Assembly (NCBI GenBank): GCA_029253705.1
Contig: JAQWYY010000152.1
Coordinates: 1-34,776 of the forward strand
Direction of reading: 5' to 3'
Origin: Luminiphilus sp.
GTDB lineage: Bacteria > Pseudomonadota > Gammaproteobacteria > Pseudomonadales > Halieaceae
DNA: 34,776 nt
The notes beneath the pieces were generated by a model, which was not told the DNA's origin, searched no databases, and saw only the letters and a list, made by a program, of their open reading frames with translations. The translations under genes were made by a program, and so were the position numbers. This document shows positions 1-8,395 of the stretch, in pieces (within the stretch, counting starts at the first letter, position 1; the number at the start of each line of letters is the position of its first letter).

Positions 1-836
1 GCCAGATATTAGAGCAAGAGCGACTATTTATCTGGAATGAGCAGGGTATTGGTGATGAAGTTATGTTCGCTATGTTCTTGGAAACGCTTGAGCGTAGAGT
101 TAAGCATGTAAGCGTAGCAACAGATCCAAGGCTTATAGATGTCTTGAAACTGCGTTTTCCGAATTGGCACTTTGTAAGCAGGCATGAAATGCCTGAGGCA
201 GAAATCGAAGCAGATTTCGCATGCCCTATGGGCGATCTAATGGTGTTGTTCTTAAAAAATCTGATTGAGTCAAAATCAAAGTTCCGCCAACCTACGTTTG
301 ACCCGAGCCCGCAGAGATTTGAAGAAATTAGTCGTCTCCTCGCAGTTAAAAGGCGGCCTAGGGTAGCAATAACCTGGCGAGGTGGCACTAGCGTTAATGG
401 TCGTATTCGCTCCATTCCACTCTCTGAATTAATGGGAGGCTTGCCGCAGGACGCTGAAATAGATTTAATTTCATTACAGTACGACGCCGAGCATGAGCAA
501 GAGGTCCGAGATTATGGTGATACCCGTCTCGCTCTGAGTGGATTAAATAATCGTGTTGATCTTGAGGGCGTATTTTGTCTGCTCAGGTGCTGTGACGTGG
601 TGTTGACCGTCGATAATGCAGTGGCCCACTTTGCTGCCGCACTTGGAGTTCCAACGATCGTTCTCGTACCGGCCGGGCAAATTCAGTACCGTTGGAAGAA
701 TGAAGACATGAGAAGGTTGCTATTCCCTAGCTCAGAGTTATTTATTCAAACCGTGCCGGGTGACTGGTCTGATCCGATCGAAAAGGGTTGGAGCCGTGTG
801 CTCAATATATGCCACGGTCCTAACAAAAAGAGGTAG
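1..836 (+). CDS. Heptosyltransferase-like glycosyltransferase (GT9/TPR-linked type), 5'-truncated
   Basis: The reading frame is open from base 3, so the gene begins before the window; 277 residues are visible. The first residues contain WNEQGIGDEVMFA, typical of the glycosyltransferase domain that follows TPR repeats in many proteobacterial proteins. Further on come VAITWRGG with R-x-RSIPL, then ISLQYD, and CDVVLTVDNAVAHFAAALGVPTIVL followed by a YRW motif. These are the C-terminal nucleotide-sugar binding features of the GT9/GT41-like GT-B fold. The likely role is sugar transfer to a surface glycan or protein in the cytoplasm; donor and acceptor cannot be read. Any TPR domain would lie upstream and is not seen. 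Only five bases separate it from the next glycosyltransferase, so the two are probably co-transcribed. The region is AT-richer than the housekeeping genes to the right. Confidence 0.75.
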   Translation, partial: QILEQERLFIWNEQGIGDEVMFAMFLETLERRVKHVSVATDPRLIDVLKLRFPNWHFVSRHEMPEAEIEADFACPMGDLMVLFLKNLIESKSKFRQPTFDPSPQRFEEISRLLAVKRRPRVAITWRGGTSVNGRIRSIPLSELMGGLPQDAEIDLISLQYDAEHEQEVRDYGDTRLALSGLNNRVDLEGVFCLLRCCDVVLTVDNAVAHFAAALGVPTIVLVPAGQIQYRWKNEDMRRLLFPSSELFIQTVPGDWSDPIEKGWSRVLNICHGPNKKR

Positions 837-841
837 GAAAT

Positions 842-1594
842 ATGCTCAGAGTTTTCGTAGGGTTCGACGAGCGCCAGTGGGTTTCTTTCTCAACGTTAGC
901 GACGTCTATATTTGAAATGGCCACGAGGCCCGTACTAATTAGCCCACTAGTATTAAGGACTCTGCCTATTACTCGGAGAGGTCTTACGCCCTTTACATTT
1001 TCAAGATTTTTGGTTCCCTGGTTATGTAACTATCAGGGCGCTGCAATTTTTATGGATGCTGATATGTTGTTGGCGTCTGATATTACTGAACTCGAACAGG
1101 AAATTACCGATGAGTTTGCAGTCTCCGTTGTGCGTTCCTTAGAACCATATGAGCAAACATCATTTATGTTGTTGAATTGCGCCCACCCTTCTCATCGTAA
1201 GTTAACTCCAGAATTTATTGAGCAGACTGATATCAGCCTGCACAGCATGGAGTGGGTGGAAGAGGGAGAAATAGGATCTCTAGATCCCAAGTGGAATCAG
1301 CTCGTTGGCTACCAAGATGTTGATCTAACCCAAGGGAATATCCATTACACTATGGGCATCCCAGCCTTTCCTGAAACTTCTACTTCTCCGGGCGCTGAGC
1401 TGTGGCTGAAACACGCTAAGTTGGGTATGTCTGCGAGACCGTGGGATGAAATTATGGGTCAGTCAGTGCATTCAATTAATATCGAAGGTGTGAGGTTGCC
1501 GAGATATGTCTGGGATTTTGAAAAAAATCAACCAAAGTCTGAGCACTTTGAGCTAGTGAAAAAATTTGTTGTTAGAAATAAGTCGATGAAATAA
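842..1594 (+). CDS. GT8-like glycosyltransferase (GT-A fold)
   Basis: A 250-residue protein starting MLRVFVGFDERQ. A DxD-type metal and nucleotide-sugar site, AIFMDADML, lies at about residues 76-84, preceded by the FSRFLVPWL segment that GT8-like enzymes use before the DxD. The C-terminal half has WNQLVGYQD and a conserved H-Y-x-M-G-I-P stretch. It should be a cytoplasmic sugar transferase acting on a surface polysaccharide or glycoprotein. The start is preceded by a GAGGTAGGAAAT purine run that serves as ribosome-binding site, five bases after the previous stop. There is no signal peptide or membrane segment. Specificity is unknown. The low GC content and position suggest a strain-variable glycan locus, which is inference. 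Confidence 0.7.
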   Translation: MLRVFVGFDERQWVSFSTLATSIFEMATRPVLISPLVLRTLPITRRGLTPFTFSRFLVPWLCNYQGAAIFMDADMLLASDITELEQEITDEFAVSVVRSLEPYEQTSFMLLNCAHPSHRKLTPEFIEQTDISLHSMEWVEEGEIGSLDPKWNQLVGYQDVDLTQGNIHYTMGIPAFPETSTSPGAELWLKHAKLGMSARPWDEIMGQSVHSINIEGVRLPRYVWDFEKNQPKSEHFELVKKFVVRNKSMK

Positions 1595-1632
1595 GGAGCA
1601 TTTTTTCAGAGCAAGGAGCTAGAGTAGATAGT

Positions 1633-1665
1633 ATGAGAGCAGTAATTGTTGGAATTAAGGGGTGA
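1633..1665 (+). other. Eleven-codon ORF resembling a glycosyltransferase N-terminus (possible gene remnant)
   Basis: The bases encode MRAVIVGIKG and then a TGA stop. The beginning resembles the first beta strand of glycosyltransferases that start M-K-x-V-I-V-G-I-K. An AAGGAG lies at 1613-1618, but 14 bases from the ATG is too far for a good ribosome-binding site. It may be the stump of a deleted glycosyltransferase or chance. No further similarity is readable after the stop. Confidence 0.15.
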
Positions 1666-1713
1666 ATTGATGACCTGCCGTCTTTCTAAGTGGTTTACTC
1701 TGGTTTAGTTCAC

Positions 1714-1734
1714 CACCCTAGTAGGATTAGGGTG
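1714..1734. repeat. Inverted repeat at the convergent gene ends
   Basis: The arms CACCCTA (1714-1720) and TAGGGTG (1728-1734) flank a seven-base loop. The right arm covers the stop codon of the minus-strand gene that ends at 1727. Neither side has a T-run, so this is at most a weak hairpin between two converging genes. Confidence 0.3.
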
Positions 1735-2437
1735 CGAACTTCAGATTACCTTTTTTGTGATGGGCGGCTTTAAACACCTCGTCAAAAACATTTGCCGGTC
1801 CTTTTAGAGCCATGCCTTTTGCGAGATCTTTTGCGGCCATCTTGGTTTCTTGACGTAAAAAATCAAGCGCGGCACAGTCGTGCCACTCTGGCAGGCAAAA
1901 TATTGTTCCAGTTGTGTATATTTTCCAATACTCCTCAAAAAAACGATTCGCACCCGCGTACTCCAAATTCCAGCCGATAAAGGAGGTGCATGAGTGCCAT
2001 TCGGGGCGTCCAAGGTACAGCATGAAATACTGTTCTAATGGCGGTAGCTCGAATCTGTCAGAAAAAACTATATCTGCGTCAAGCCAGTAGAGACTTTTCC
2101 CTCCTTGCTGACCGTGACTAGTTGCGGCGTCTATCTGCGCGAATGATTTCCTGCAAAACTTGTTCACATTGAACCTGTAGTTTACCTCCTCTTTCCCCCA
2201 TAACTGCCCCCGTGCGGCTGGAAAATTGGTGATAGCTAGTGCATGTGTCAAGCCGTTTACGGATAACAAATCCCGATAGGTGATGAGTGGGTGCTCAAAG
2301 TTGGGGATATTTTCAGAGCCTTCGATATAAACAACCAAGGGTAAAGTGACATTTTCAACGTATGTTTGTAAAAATTGTTTTCCATAGAGCTCATAGCCAT
2401 CGGGACCAAATGAGGTTACGCACAACGTTTCTTGCAT
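1727..2437 (-). CDS. GT-A-like putative glycosyltransferase of a family also seen in marine phages
   Basis: A 236-residue protein from the ATG at 2437, chosen over a GTG nine bases upstream because AAGAG lies about nine bases before it. It carries a YWLDADIVF motif at about residues 118-126, a DxD site as in GT-A glycosyltransferases. Around it are SFGPDGYELYGKQF near the N-terminus, YRFNVNKFCRKSF before the DxD, and LPEWHDCAALD near residues 185-195. This order matches a family of uncharacterised proteins I associate with marine bacteria and cyanophages; that match is from memory. It has no signal peptide or membrane span. It is transcribed away from trpG and toward the GT8-like gene, so it is not in the operon to its left. 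Acceptor and donor are unknown. Confidence 0.55.
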   Translation of the reverse strand: MQETLCVTSFGPDGYELYGKQFLQTYVENVTLPLVVYIEGSENIPNFEHPLITYRDLLSVNGLTHALAITNFPAARGQLWGKEEVNYRFNVNKFCRKSFAQIDAATSHGQQGGKSLYWLDADIVFSDRFELPPLEQYFMLYLGRPEWHSCTSFIGWNLEYAGANRFFEEYWKIYTTGTIFCLPEWHDCAALDFLRQETKMAAKDLAKGMALKGPANVFDEVFKAAHHKKGNLKFAP

Positions 2438-2455
2438 TCGAGTCACTCTTGTTTC

Positions 2456-2486
2456 TTGATTGGATCTCTCGTGTCGGGTATATGAT
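2456..2486 (+). promoter_or_regulatory. Possible promoter of trpGDC
   Basis: TTGATT at 2456-2461 and TATGAT at 2481-2486 resemble sigma70 boxes, but the 19-base spacing is longer than ideal. The predicted transcript would start about 25 bases before the trpG ATG, leaving no room for a leader-peptide attenuator. This is inferred from two hexamers only. Confidence 0.3.
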
Positions 2487-2516
2487 ACGCGTGCTCCCTA
2501 TCGCTTGGCAAAGTCT

Positions 2517-3098
2517 ATGGTTTTTATGCTCGACAACTACGACTCTTTTACCTGGAATATCGTCCAGTACCTCTGGGAGCTTGGCGCCGAGGTTCAAGTA
2601 CATCGTAATGATGAAATCGACCTTGAAGGCATCGAGAGGCTTGCCCCGGCCGGCATTTGTATTTCCCCTGGCCCTTGTTCACCAACTGAGGCGGGAATAT
2701 CTATGCAGGTTATCGAGCACTTTTCTGGGAAGTTGCCCATATTTGGCGTTTGCCTTGGCCAGCAGTCGATAGGCGCGGTTTTTGGTGGTGACGTTGTGCG
2801 CGCCGAAAAAGTCATGCATGGAAAAACTAGCGCGGTTCATCACACGGGTCAGGGCGTTTTTAAAAATCTACCCAGCCCGTTTAATGCGACGCGGTATCAT
2901 AGTCTTGTGGTGGCAGAAGCGTCTTTGCCCGAGTGTCTTGAGGTAACTGCATGGACTGAGACCCCCGATGGAGAGAGAGAGGCCATTATGGGGTTGCGAC
3001 ATCGTGAATTGGCAGTTGAAGGTGTACAGTTTCACCCGGAGTCAATTCTGTCCGAGCATGGTCACGCTTTGCTTCAAAATTTTTTGGACCGTTTATAA
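2517..3098 (+). CDS. trpG: Anthranilate synthase component II (glutamine amidotransferase)
   Basis: A 193-residue class I glutamine amidotransferase that supplies ammonia from glutamine to TrpE for anthranilate, the first step of tryptophan synthesis; it may also serve p-aminobenzoate synthesis. The ATG at 2517 gives [14 protein letters not shown], the family N-terminus; in-frame codons further upstream do not look like the family. The catalytic cysteine lies in [16 protein letters not shown] and the His-Glu pair in VQFHPES near the C-terminus. trpE is not in the window, as is usual for the Pseudomonas trpGDC arrangement. A 54-base gap precedes trpD. The divergent gene on the left is unrelated. 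Confidence 0.95.
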   Translation: MVFMLDNYDSFTWNIVQYLWELGAEVQVHRNDEIDLEGIERLAPAGICISPGPCSPTEAGISMQVIEHFSGKLPIFGVCLGQQSIGAVFGGDVVRAEKVMHGKTSAVHHTGQGVFKNLPSPFNATRYHSLVVAEASLPECLEVTAWTETPDGEREAIMGLRHRELAVEGVQFHPESILSEHGHALLQNFLDRL

Positions 3099-3152
3099 CT
3101 CTGTGTCCAAACACCTAAAAACCGCAATAAGTTCAGGACTGAAATTGTAGTG

Positions 3153-4196
3153 ATGAATACTAAGCAAGCACTGCACCATTTAGCCGACGGGCAATCACTA
3201 ACAAGAGATGAAATGCGCGGGGTGATGACAGAAGTCATGACTGGCGCAGCGACACCGGCTCAAATTGGTGCACTTTTGATCGCCTTACGGATTCGGGGCG
3301 AGACCATTGATGAGATTGTTGGTGCCGCAGAGGTCATGCGCAGCCTTGTGACTCGAGTGCAGGTATCCCAAGAGCGTTTGGTAGACCTCGTAGGTACTGG
3401 GGGAGACGGCGCGAACCTGTTTAACGTATCCACCGCAGCAAGCTTTGTTGTTGCCGCCGCAGGGGGTCGAGTGGCAAAGCATGGCAATCGTTCTGTTTCA
3501 AGCTCAAGTGGCTCCTCCGATGTGCTGGAAACACTGGGAGCGCCCCTTGATCTTTCGCCCGCTCATATTGCTGAGAGTATTGAGACGGTTGGGTTGGGTT
3601 TTATGTTTGCGCCGGCGCACCATGGCGCCATGAAGCATGCGATAGGCCCCAGAAAAGATCTAGGAATGCGAACCTTGTTCAATATCCTAGGGCCGCTGAC
3701 GAATCCGGCTCACGTAGAGCGTCAGGTTTTGGGGGTATTTGCTTCCCACCTTTGTCAATCGATAGCAGAGTCCCTCAGTAAATTGGGCAGTAAACATGCT
3801 CTGGTCCTCAGCAGTACCGATGGCCTCGATGAAATTTCTATTGCAGCACCCACTGCAGTTTGGGAGATGCGCGGCGGGGTGGTCGAGCGCTTTCAAATTG
3901 ATCCCAATGACTATGGGCATGGCCATAAAAGCCTTTTGGGTTTGGAAGTTGCTTCAGCGCAGGAATCTGCCGACTTAATTAAATCAGCGCTATCTATGGC
4001 GACGGGTGAAGGGGCCGAGCGAGCACGCTCAATGATTGCCATGAATGCCGGTGCAGCAATTTATGTGTCGGGGGTTACCGAAACATTGAAGGCAGGGATT
4101 GCCGCCGCCGACGATGTGATTACTTCTGGGGCTGCCTTAGACAAACTCGACGCCTTTGTGGGCTTTACCAAGCAGTTGCGGATTGAAGCATCATGA
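3153..4196 (+). CDS. trpD: Anthranilate phosphoribosyltransferase
   Basis: A 347-residue enzyme that transfers phosphoribose from PRPP to anthranilate, the second tryptophan step. The PRPP-binding glycine loop VGTGGDG is followed by [14 protein letters not shown] and [15 protein letters not shown], then [21 protein letters not shown], all hallmarks of TrpD. The ATG at 3153 is preferred; a GTG directly before it at 3150 is possible. Length is normal for the family. Its stop overlaps the trpC start in an ATGA tetranucleotide, so the two are translationally coupled. Confidence 0.96.
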   Translation: MNTKQALHHLADGQSLTRDEMRGVMTEVMTGAATPAQIGALLIALRIRGETIDEIVGAAEVMRSLVTRVQVSQERLVDLVGTGGDGANLFNVSTAASFVVAAAGGRVAKHGNRSVSSSSGSSDVLETLGAPLDLSPAHIAESIETVGLGFMFAPAHHGAMKHAIGPRKDLGMRTLFNILGPLTNPAHVERQVLGVFASHLCQSIAESLSKLGSKHALVLSSTDGLDEISIAAPTAVWEMRGGVVERFQIDPNDYGHGHKSLLGLEVASAQESADLIKSALSMATGEGAERARSMIAMNAGAAIYVSGVTETLKAGIAAADDVITSGAALDKLDAFVGFTKQLRIEAS

Positions 4197-5008
4197 GTAA
4201 AAAACTAGCCACCCCCACGGTACTTAAGAAAATTATTGATCGGAAAGTGGAGGAAGTGGGTGATCGTAAGCGCCGGCAAAATCTAGCGGCAGTGAAGGGC
4301 TTGGCCGCTGAAGCGTCATCGACTCGGGGCTTTATCAGGGCGTTACAAGGCCGCATCGGTGCAGGACGGTCTGCGGTGATCGCCGAGGTAAAAAAGGCAA
4401 GCCCGAGCAAAGGGATTATTCGCGAGGATTTTCGACCCGCAGCTATTGCTGCGAGCTATGAGGCGGGTGGGGCAGCCTGCTTGTCTGTGCTTACAGATAT
4501 CGACTTCTTTCAAGGTGCCGATATTTATTTATCGGAAGCCCGTGGCGCCTGTGCCCTCCCAGTAATTCGCAAGGATTTCACCATTGACCCCTATCAAATA
4601 TGGGAAGCTCGGGCACTCGGTGCCGATGCGATTTTACTGATTGTGTCCTGTCTTGAGCTCGCGCAGCTACAAGAGCTGTATGGCGTTGCCAAAGAGGCAG
4701 GGTTGGATGCGCTAATTGAGGTTCACGATCGTTCAGAGCTTGAGGAAGCTTTGCTATTGAAGCCTGACCTCATCGGCATCAACAATCGAGATTTGCACAC
4801 CTTTGAAACTGACTTGGTGACGACCCTTAATTTGTTGTCGGATATTCCCGAGCATATTCAGGTGGTCACCGAGAGCGGGATTCATACGATGGCAGACGTG
4901 AATCGTATGCGAGCGGCCGGTGTGGACACGTTTCTTGTTGGAGAGGCGTTTATGAAGGCTACAGACCCAGGGACGGAACTGCGACGATTGTTTGCGCCTG
5001 CTTCGTGA
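4193..5008 (+). CDS. trpC: Indole-3-glycerol phosphate synthase
   Basis: A 271-residue TIM-barrel enzyme that closes the indole ring by decarboxylating CdRP to indole-3-glycerol phosphate. Motifs in order: [13 protein letters not shown] (phosphate and substrate loop with the catalytic lysine), [35 protein letters not shown] and FLVGEAFM. It is monofunctional, with no TrpF fusion. It starts inside the last codons of trpD (ATGA overlap) and is the last gene of the trp operon here. A 200-base stretch without a supportable gene follows. Confidence 0.96.
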   Translation: MSKKLATPTVLKKIIDRKVEEVGDRKRRQNLAAVKGLAAEASSTRGFIRALQGRIGAGRSAVIAEVKKASPSKGIIREDFRPAAIAASYEAGGAACLSVLTDIDFFQGADIYLSEARGACALPVIRKDFTIDPYQIWEARALGADAILLIVSCLELAQLQELYGVAKEAGLDALIEVHDRSELEEALLLKPDLIGINNRDLHTFETDLVTTLNLLSDIPEHIQVVTESGIHTMADVNRMRAAGVDTFLVGEAFMKATDPGTELRRLFAPAS

Positions 5009-5208
5009 GTTTTTGCTCAACATTTAAGGTCAGCACCAATATTTTTCAAATCTTAGCAGTTGCAGTAGGGGCGATCACTGCGTCTGGCCCCTTGGGGTTT
5101 GAAGCTGGTTGTTTGAGTAAAAGACGATTCATAGAGGCTTTGCCAAGATCCCAAGGCCTGAATGTAGTCGAATCTTTAGCTAGGCTTGGTGAACTCAAGT
5201 GGGAGTTT

Positions 5209-7104
5209 TTATTGCAGTTGAAAGAGATCTGGACGTCGTAATTTTAAAGCGGCACCAAATTCTTTAGCGCCTAGGGTCGTAAAGTGAGAATTATCAAAGT
5301 ACAAAAGCTCACTGGTTTTGGACGATACAATATCGCACTGGTGAAAATTTTCACCGCATTGAGCCTCAAGCGTATCAACATAGTAGATGCCAAGGGCCGA
5401 TAGCGTTGCTTCGTTAAAGGCATTTTGTAGCTTTTGGCTGAGCTGTTTCCGTTCAGGGAAAAAGGCTTGTGTGATGGCATATTTGTTTAAACCCTCGAGG
5501 CTTTTGTGCTCATGGGCAATTTGCAGCACGCTTTTTTTGAAGGTCAATCGAGGCCCCAATAGATAGATAGGTGCGTCTGTGGTTGACCTCAATGATTTGA
5601 GGAAGTCAAAGAGGTCTATTATCCATTCCCCGTTAAAGTCCTCATGTAAGTAGATTTTTTTGGCATCTTTGAGCAGTGGGCTGTTCAATAAGCTTCTTCG
5701 GTATGAATTACACATTGCATCATCGCTAGGTAGTGTGCCGACACCAAAATTGAAGCATTTGAAAGGCGTGATTATGGTGCGAAGGTTTCCGGGAAAACTA
5801 TTTTGCCTGAGCGCATAAACAAGATCTTGGGCATGTGAGTTGCCTATGACCAAGACATACTCTGGGTTATCGTTGATTTGCAGCTTACTTTCATCATTAC
5901 GGCCGAACTCGCTCCAATAGCGCTCTCGTTCCTGATAAAGGTCCTCTTGATTCATTTGTAGCGCGCCAGAGAAGCGGTCGGGGTAGCCATCGTGAGACAG
6001 GGTCATAGCGACCCCTGCCGTAAGCCCGGCGAGACTTAGCAACATCGCTAGCATAAAAACTTTGGGGCGGTAGATGGTATTGGCGGGGTTTCTAAAAGGG
6101 CCTTCAATAAGGCGATAGGAAATGTAGCCCAAGGTAATGGCGCTCACGAAAATCACCACACGAGTTATCGATCCATCAGGCTCGTTTGCAGTTCGTTGAC
6201 TAAAAGCTATGAGAGGCCAGTGAATGAGGTAAATTGAATAAGACGCGAGCCCTATGTGTTTAAGAGGCACCCAAGTTAAAAAGCGGCTAAGCAACCTGGG
6301 TGGGGAGCTCAGTAGCAGCAATGCGACGCCAATAGTGGGGGGCAGGGACATCAATCCTGGGAAAGTCGTATTTTCATCGATTACAAAAAAAGAGCCGACG
6401 ATCACTAGGGACCCTAACGCAGCGAGCGTCCCTGAGCCTATAGCATTGAGGCGTCGCTGTTGTGTGGCACCAATCTGGTAAGCCAAGCCGCCCATCAGGA
6501 ACTCGTGAAAGCGAAAGGGTAGCAGGTAAAAAGCTGCGTCAGGTGCAGCCCTAGCTGCCCAGACGCTGCCGATGACTGAGGCGGTCAGCAGGGTGAGTAA
6601 TGCCCAGCTCCGCCCTCCTGAGGTTAGGCCCTTGATAAGCCCAAGGAATAGTAGCGGCCAAACTAAGTAAAACTGTTCCTCTACTGCTAGGGACCAAGTG
6701 TGCAGCAAAATATTGCTTTGAGAGATATCTGAAAAGTACCCTGCAGTACTCCAGAAATAGATGTTGGAATAGAAGAACTCGCTGGCAATAACAGACTTTC
6801 CCAGCAATACCAAATCGTGGGGAGACAACACATAAAAGCCAATAATCATGGACATTAGCAATGTCATAACAAGTGCGGGCAGAAGCCGTCGAGCCCGTCG
6901 CAGATAGAAATTTGATACCGAAAACCTGCCGTTTTCAGCAAGCCGGCTGATTTGGCCGGTAATTAGAAAACCTGAAATAACGAAGAAAATATCGACCCCT
7001 AAAAACCCACCTTCAGCGCCAGGTGTGCTCAGGTGAAATAACAGTATCGCTAAAACAGCGATACCACGGAGTCCATCGATATGGGGAAGGTATAGTGTGC
7101 TCAT
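5209..7104 (-). CDS. OafA/YrhL-type membrane O-acyltransferase with C-terminal SGNH domain
   Basis: A 631-residue protein with two modules. Residues about 1-370 are the AT3 acyltransferase domain: it opens YLPHIDGLRGIAVLAILLFHL, has IFFVISGFLITG, RRARRLLPAL and HTWSLAVEEQFYLVWPLL, and carries about ten hydrophobic spans. Residues from about 400 form an SGNH hydrolase-like domain with block I written GNSHAQ and a C-terminal D-x-x-H (FDNSHFTTLGA). Such proteins acetylate O-antigen, exopolysaccharide or peptidoglycan sugars in the periplasm. The ATG at 7104 gives the family N-terminus, although no clear Shine-Dalgarno precedes it. It lies alone between trpC and crp. Its closeness to glycosyltransferases on the far side of trpGDC suggests a surface-polysaccharide substrate, which is inference. 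Confidence 0.85.
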   Translation of the reverse strand: MSTLYLPHIDGLRGIAVLAILLFHLSTPGAEGGFLGVDIFFVISGFLITGQISRLAENGRFSVSNFYLRRARRLLPALVMTLLMSMIIGFYVLSPHDLVLLGKSVIASEFFYSNIYFWSTAGYFSDISQSNILLHTWSLAVEEQFYLVWPLLFLGLIKGLTSGGRSWALLTLLTASVIGSVWAARAAPDAAFYLLPFRFHEFLMGGLAYQIGATQQRRLNAIGSGTLAALGSLVIVGSFFVIDENTTFPGLMSLPPTIGVALLLLSSPPRLLSRFLTWVPLKHIGLASYSIYLIHWPLIAFSQRTANEPDGSITRVVIFVSAITLGYISYRLIEGPFRNPANTIYRPKVFMLAMLLSLAGLTAGVAMTLSHDGYPDRFSGALQMNQEDLYQERERYWSEFGRNDESKLQINDNPEYVLVIGNSHAQDLVYALRQNSFPGNLRTIITPFKCFNFGVGTLPSDDAMCNSYRRSLLNSPLLKDAKKIYLHEDFNGEWIIDLFDFLKSLRSTTDAPIYLLGPRLTFKKSVLQIAHEHKSLEGLNKYAITQAFFPERKQLSQKLQNAFNEATLSALGIYYVDTLEAQCGENFHQCDIVSSKTSELLYFDNSHFTTLGAKEFGAALKLRRPDLFQLQ

Positions 7105-7329
7105 AGTTTAGTGCAGCGGTTCAACTCTATGTAACGACGTCTGTTAGGGCGGCAGCTCTTCATTGCAAGGTCAATGGGTTCTTAGCAGTTGCCGTTTCTG
7201 GCCACCTCGATGCAGATAATGCCTGCATGAAAGCTGGCTGGCTATGTTGATGAGACTAGGGTCACTATCAAGGTCAGCTGGAGCACGTTTAAGTACGCTT
7301 TTGCAGAGGGTTATGGCTTTGTGAGCTAT

Positions 7330-8037
7330 TCAGCCGGTAGGCGTGTCATTGCGTGCTTCGGGCTCAACCGCTTCACGGCCTTCGCTAGGCATAGGATCTT
7401 TGGGTTCTCGCAGCACCACAATGGTTTTGCCGGAAACTTCGATCAGTCCGTCTTGGCGCAGGGCTTTGAGTACTCGCCCGGCCATTTCCCGAGAACAGCC
7501 CACAATCTTCCCCAGTTCCTGGCGCGTAATACGAATCTGCATGCCCTCGGGGTGGGTCATGGCGTCGGGTTGGGTTGTTAAATCATTTAAGGTCTGAGCG
7601 ATCCGGCCCGCGACATCCACAAAGGCAAGGTCAGTAAGCTTCCGGGTCGTAGTTCGCAGTCGATGGCCGATTTGAGTGGCCAGCACATACAGTATTTCAG
7701 GATAACTGCCCCGCACTTGATGGAAACGATCATAACTAATTCTGGCAACCTCGACGGGTACGCGAGCTACCAAATTAGCGGTGCGTGTTTCCTCACCAAA
7801 TAAGCCCATCTCACCAAAAAAGTCTCCAGGGTTTAAGTAGCTCACCACCATTTCTTGGTGCGAATCATCGGCGTCGCCGTCAATAATGACAGCCACCGAA
7901 CCTTCTAGAATTAAATAAATTGAATCGCTGGGGTCGCCCTGCTTCACAATGGCTTGACGTTGCTTAAAGGTAAGCCGCTCACATTGTCTTAGGAAATTTT
8001 CAGCCTCGGGGATTTGGCGCAGGACTTCAGCTTTCAT
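7330..8037 (-). CDS. crp: cAMP-receptor protein, Vfr-like global regulator
   Basis: A 235-residue CRP/Vfr. The cyclic-nucleotide domain (about residues 20-125) contains GDFFGEMGLFGEETRTANL, where GEMGLF plus Arg85-Thr86 stand for the cAMP-contacting Glu and Arg-Ser of E. coli CRP. The long hinge helix LRTTTRKLTDLAFVDVAGR precedes the helix-turn-helix ITRQELGKIVGCSREMAGRV at about 170-189, nearly identical to Vfr. About 25 residues after VVLREP form a polar, acidic tail that the roughly 210-residue E. coli and Vfr proteins lack. It lies divergent from an OsmC gene, the same pair as crp-yhfA in E. coli and vfr-osmC in Pseudomonas. A CRP-like site overlaps its translation start region, suggesting autoregulation. 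Confidence 0.93.
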   Translation of the reverse strand: MKAEVLRQIPEAENFLRQCERLTFKQRQAIVKQGDPSDSIYLILEGSVAVIIDGDADDSHQEMVVSYLNPGDFFGEMGLFGEETRTANLVARVPVEVARISYDRFHQVRGSYPEILYVLATQIGHRLRTTTRKLTDLAFVDVAGRIAQTLNDLTTQPDAMTHPEGMQIRITRQELGKIVGCSREMAGRVLKALRQDGLIEVSGKTIVVLREPKDPMPSEGREAVEPEARNDTPTG

Positions 8038-8395
8038 TTTGGGATATTCCTCACAGTATCCGACTGGCAGTCTGAGCTATAAATTACCGTAGCTCAACGG
8101 CTAAATTTAAACAAAATAAGTCGTTGAGACCTCTTCGGTTAACAAAATCTAAAGACTTTTAAATGTTAGCTGCTCAGATTCTCTAAACAAAGTGTTCAAC
8201 CTATGGCAGTTGCGGCGGAACTAGCGGGGCGCTACGAGACCTGAATCACAGTGCTTGATTTGCAGTTTGGGCTAACAACCCTTGGTGCTCAACCGCTAGT
8301 CAGGCCCTATGACGTTGGGTGTGGAAGTCGCTATCATGCGCCGTCGAAAACAATAGATAACGTTTTTTAAGGCATCAACGCGGAGTGTTAGAGCA
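8038..8395. other. Divergent crp/osmC regulatory spacer
   Basis: A 358-base non-coding stretch between crp (minus) and the OsmC gene (plus). It holds a strong CRP-like site at 8040-8055, an inverted repeat CTCAACG (8093-8099) and CGTTGAG (8122-8128) around an AT-rich 22-base core, and a weaker half-match to a CRP site at 8235-8250 (CGAGA, six bases, TCACA). A possible minus-strand -10, TATAGC, lies near 8075-8080. No convincing ORF is seen on either strand. Confidence 0.6.
8040..8055. promoter_or_regulatory. Predicted CRP operator overlapping the crp ribosome-binding region
   Basis: Reading plus strand: TGGGA, TATTCC, TCACA. This matches the CRP/Vfr consensus TGTGA-N6-TCACA at nine of ten defined positions. 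It begins three bases before the crp ATG (8037), and on the minus strand its TGTGAGGAA includes the GAGGA ribosome-binding sequence. Protein bound here would lie downstream of the crp promoter, so negative autoregulation is the natural guess. Confidence 0.5.

Noticed and set aside
5009-5208. Open frame on the plus strand between trpC and the acyltransferase gene
   Set aside because: It would overlap the end of the acyltransferase gene, has no ribosome-binding site, and its product has no recognisable family or compositional sign of coding. A CCCCTTGGGG palindrome in the same stretch lacks a T-run and is not a terminator.
7190-7300. Inverted repeat ATGCAG/CTGCAT between the acyltransferase and crp genes
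   Set aside because: Arms are six bases with a seven-base loop and no flanking signal; expected by chance at this length.
8235-8250. Second CRP-like site near the OsmC gene (CGAGA-N6-TCACA)
   Set aside because: Only eight of ten positions match, which is not rare by chance in a spacer of this length; kept only as a note in the spacer entry.
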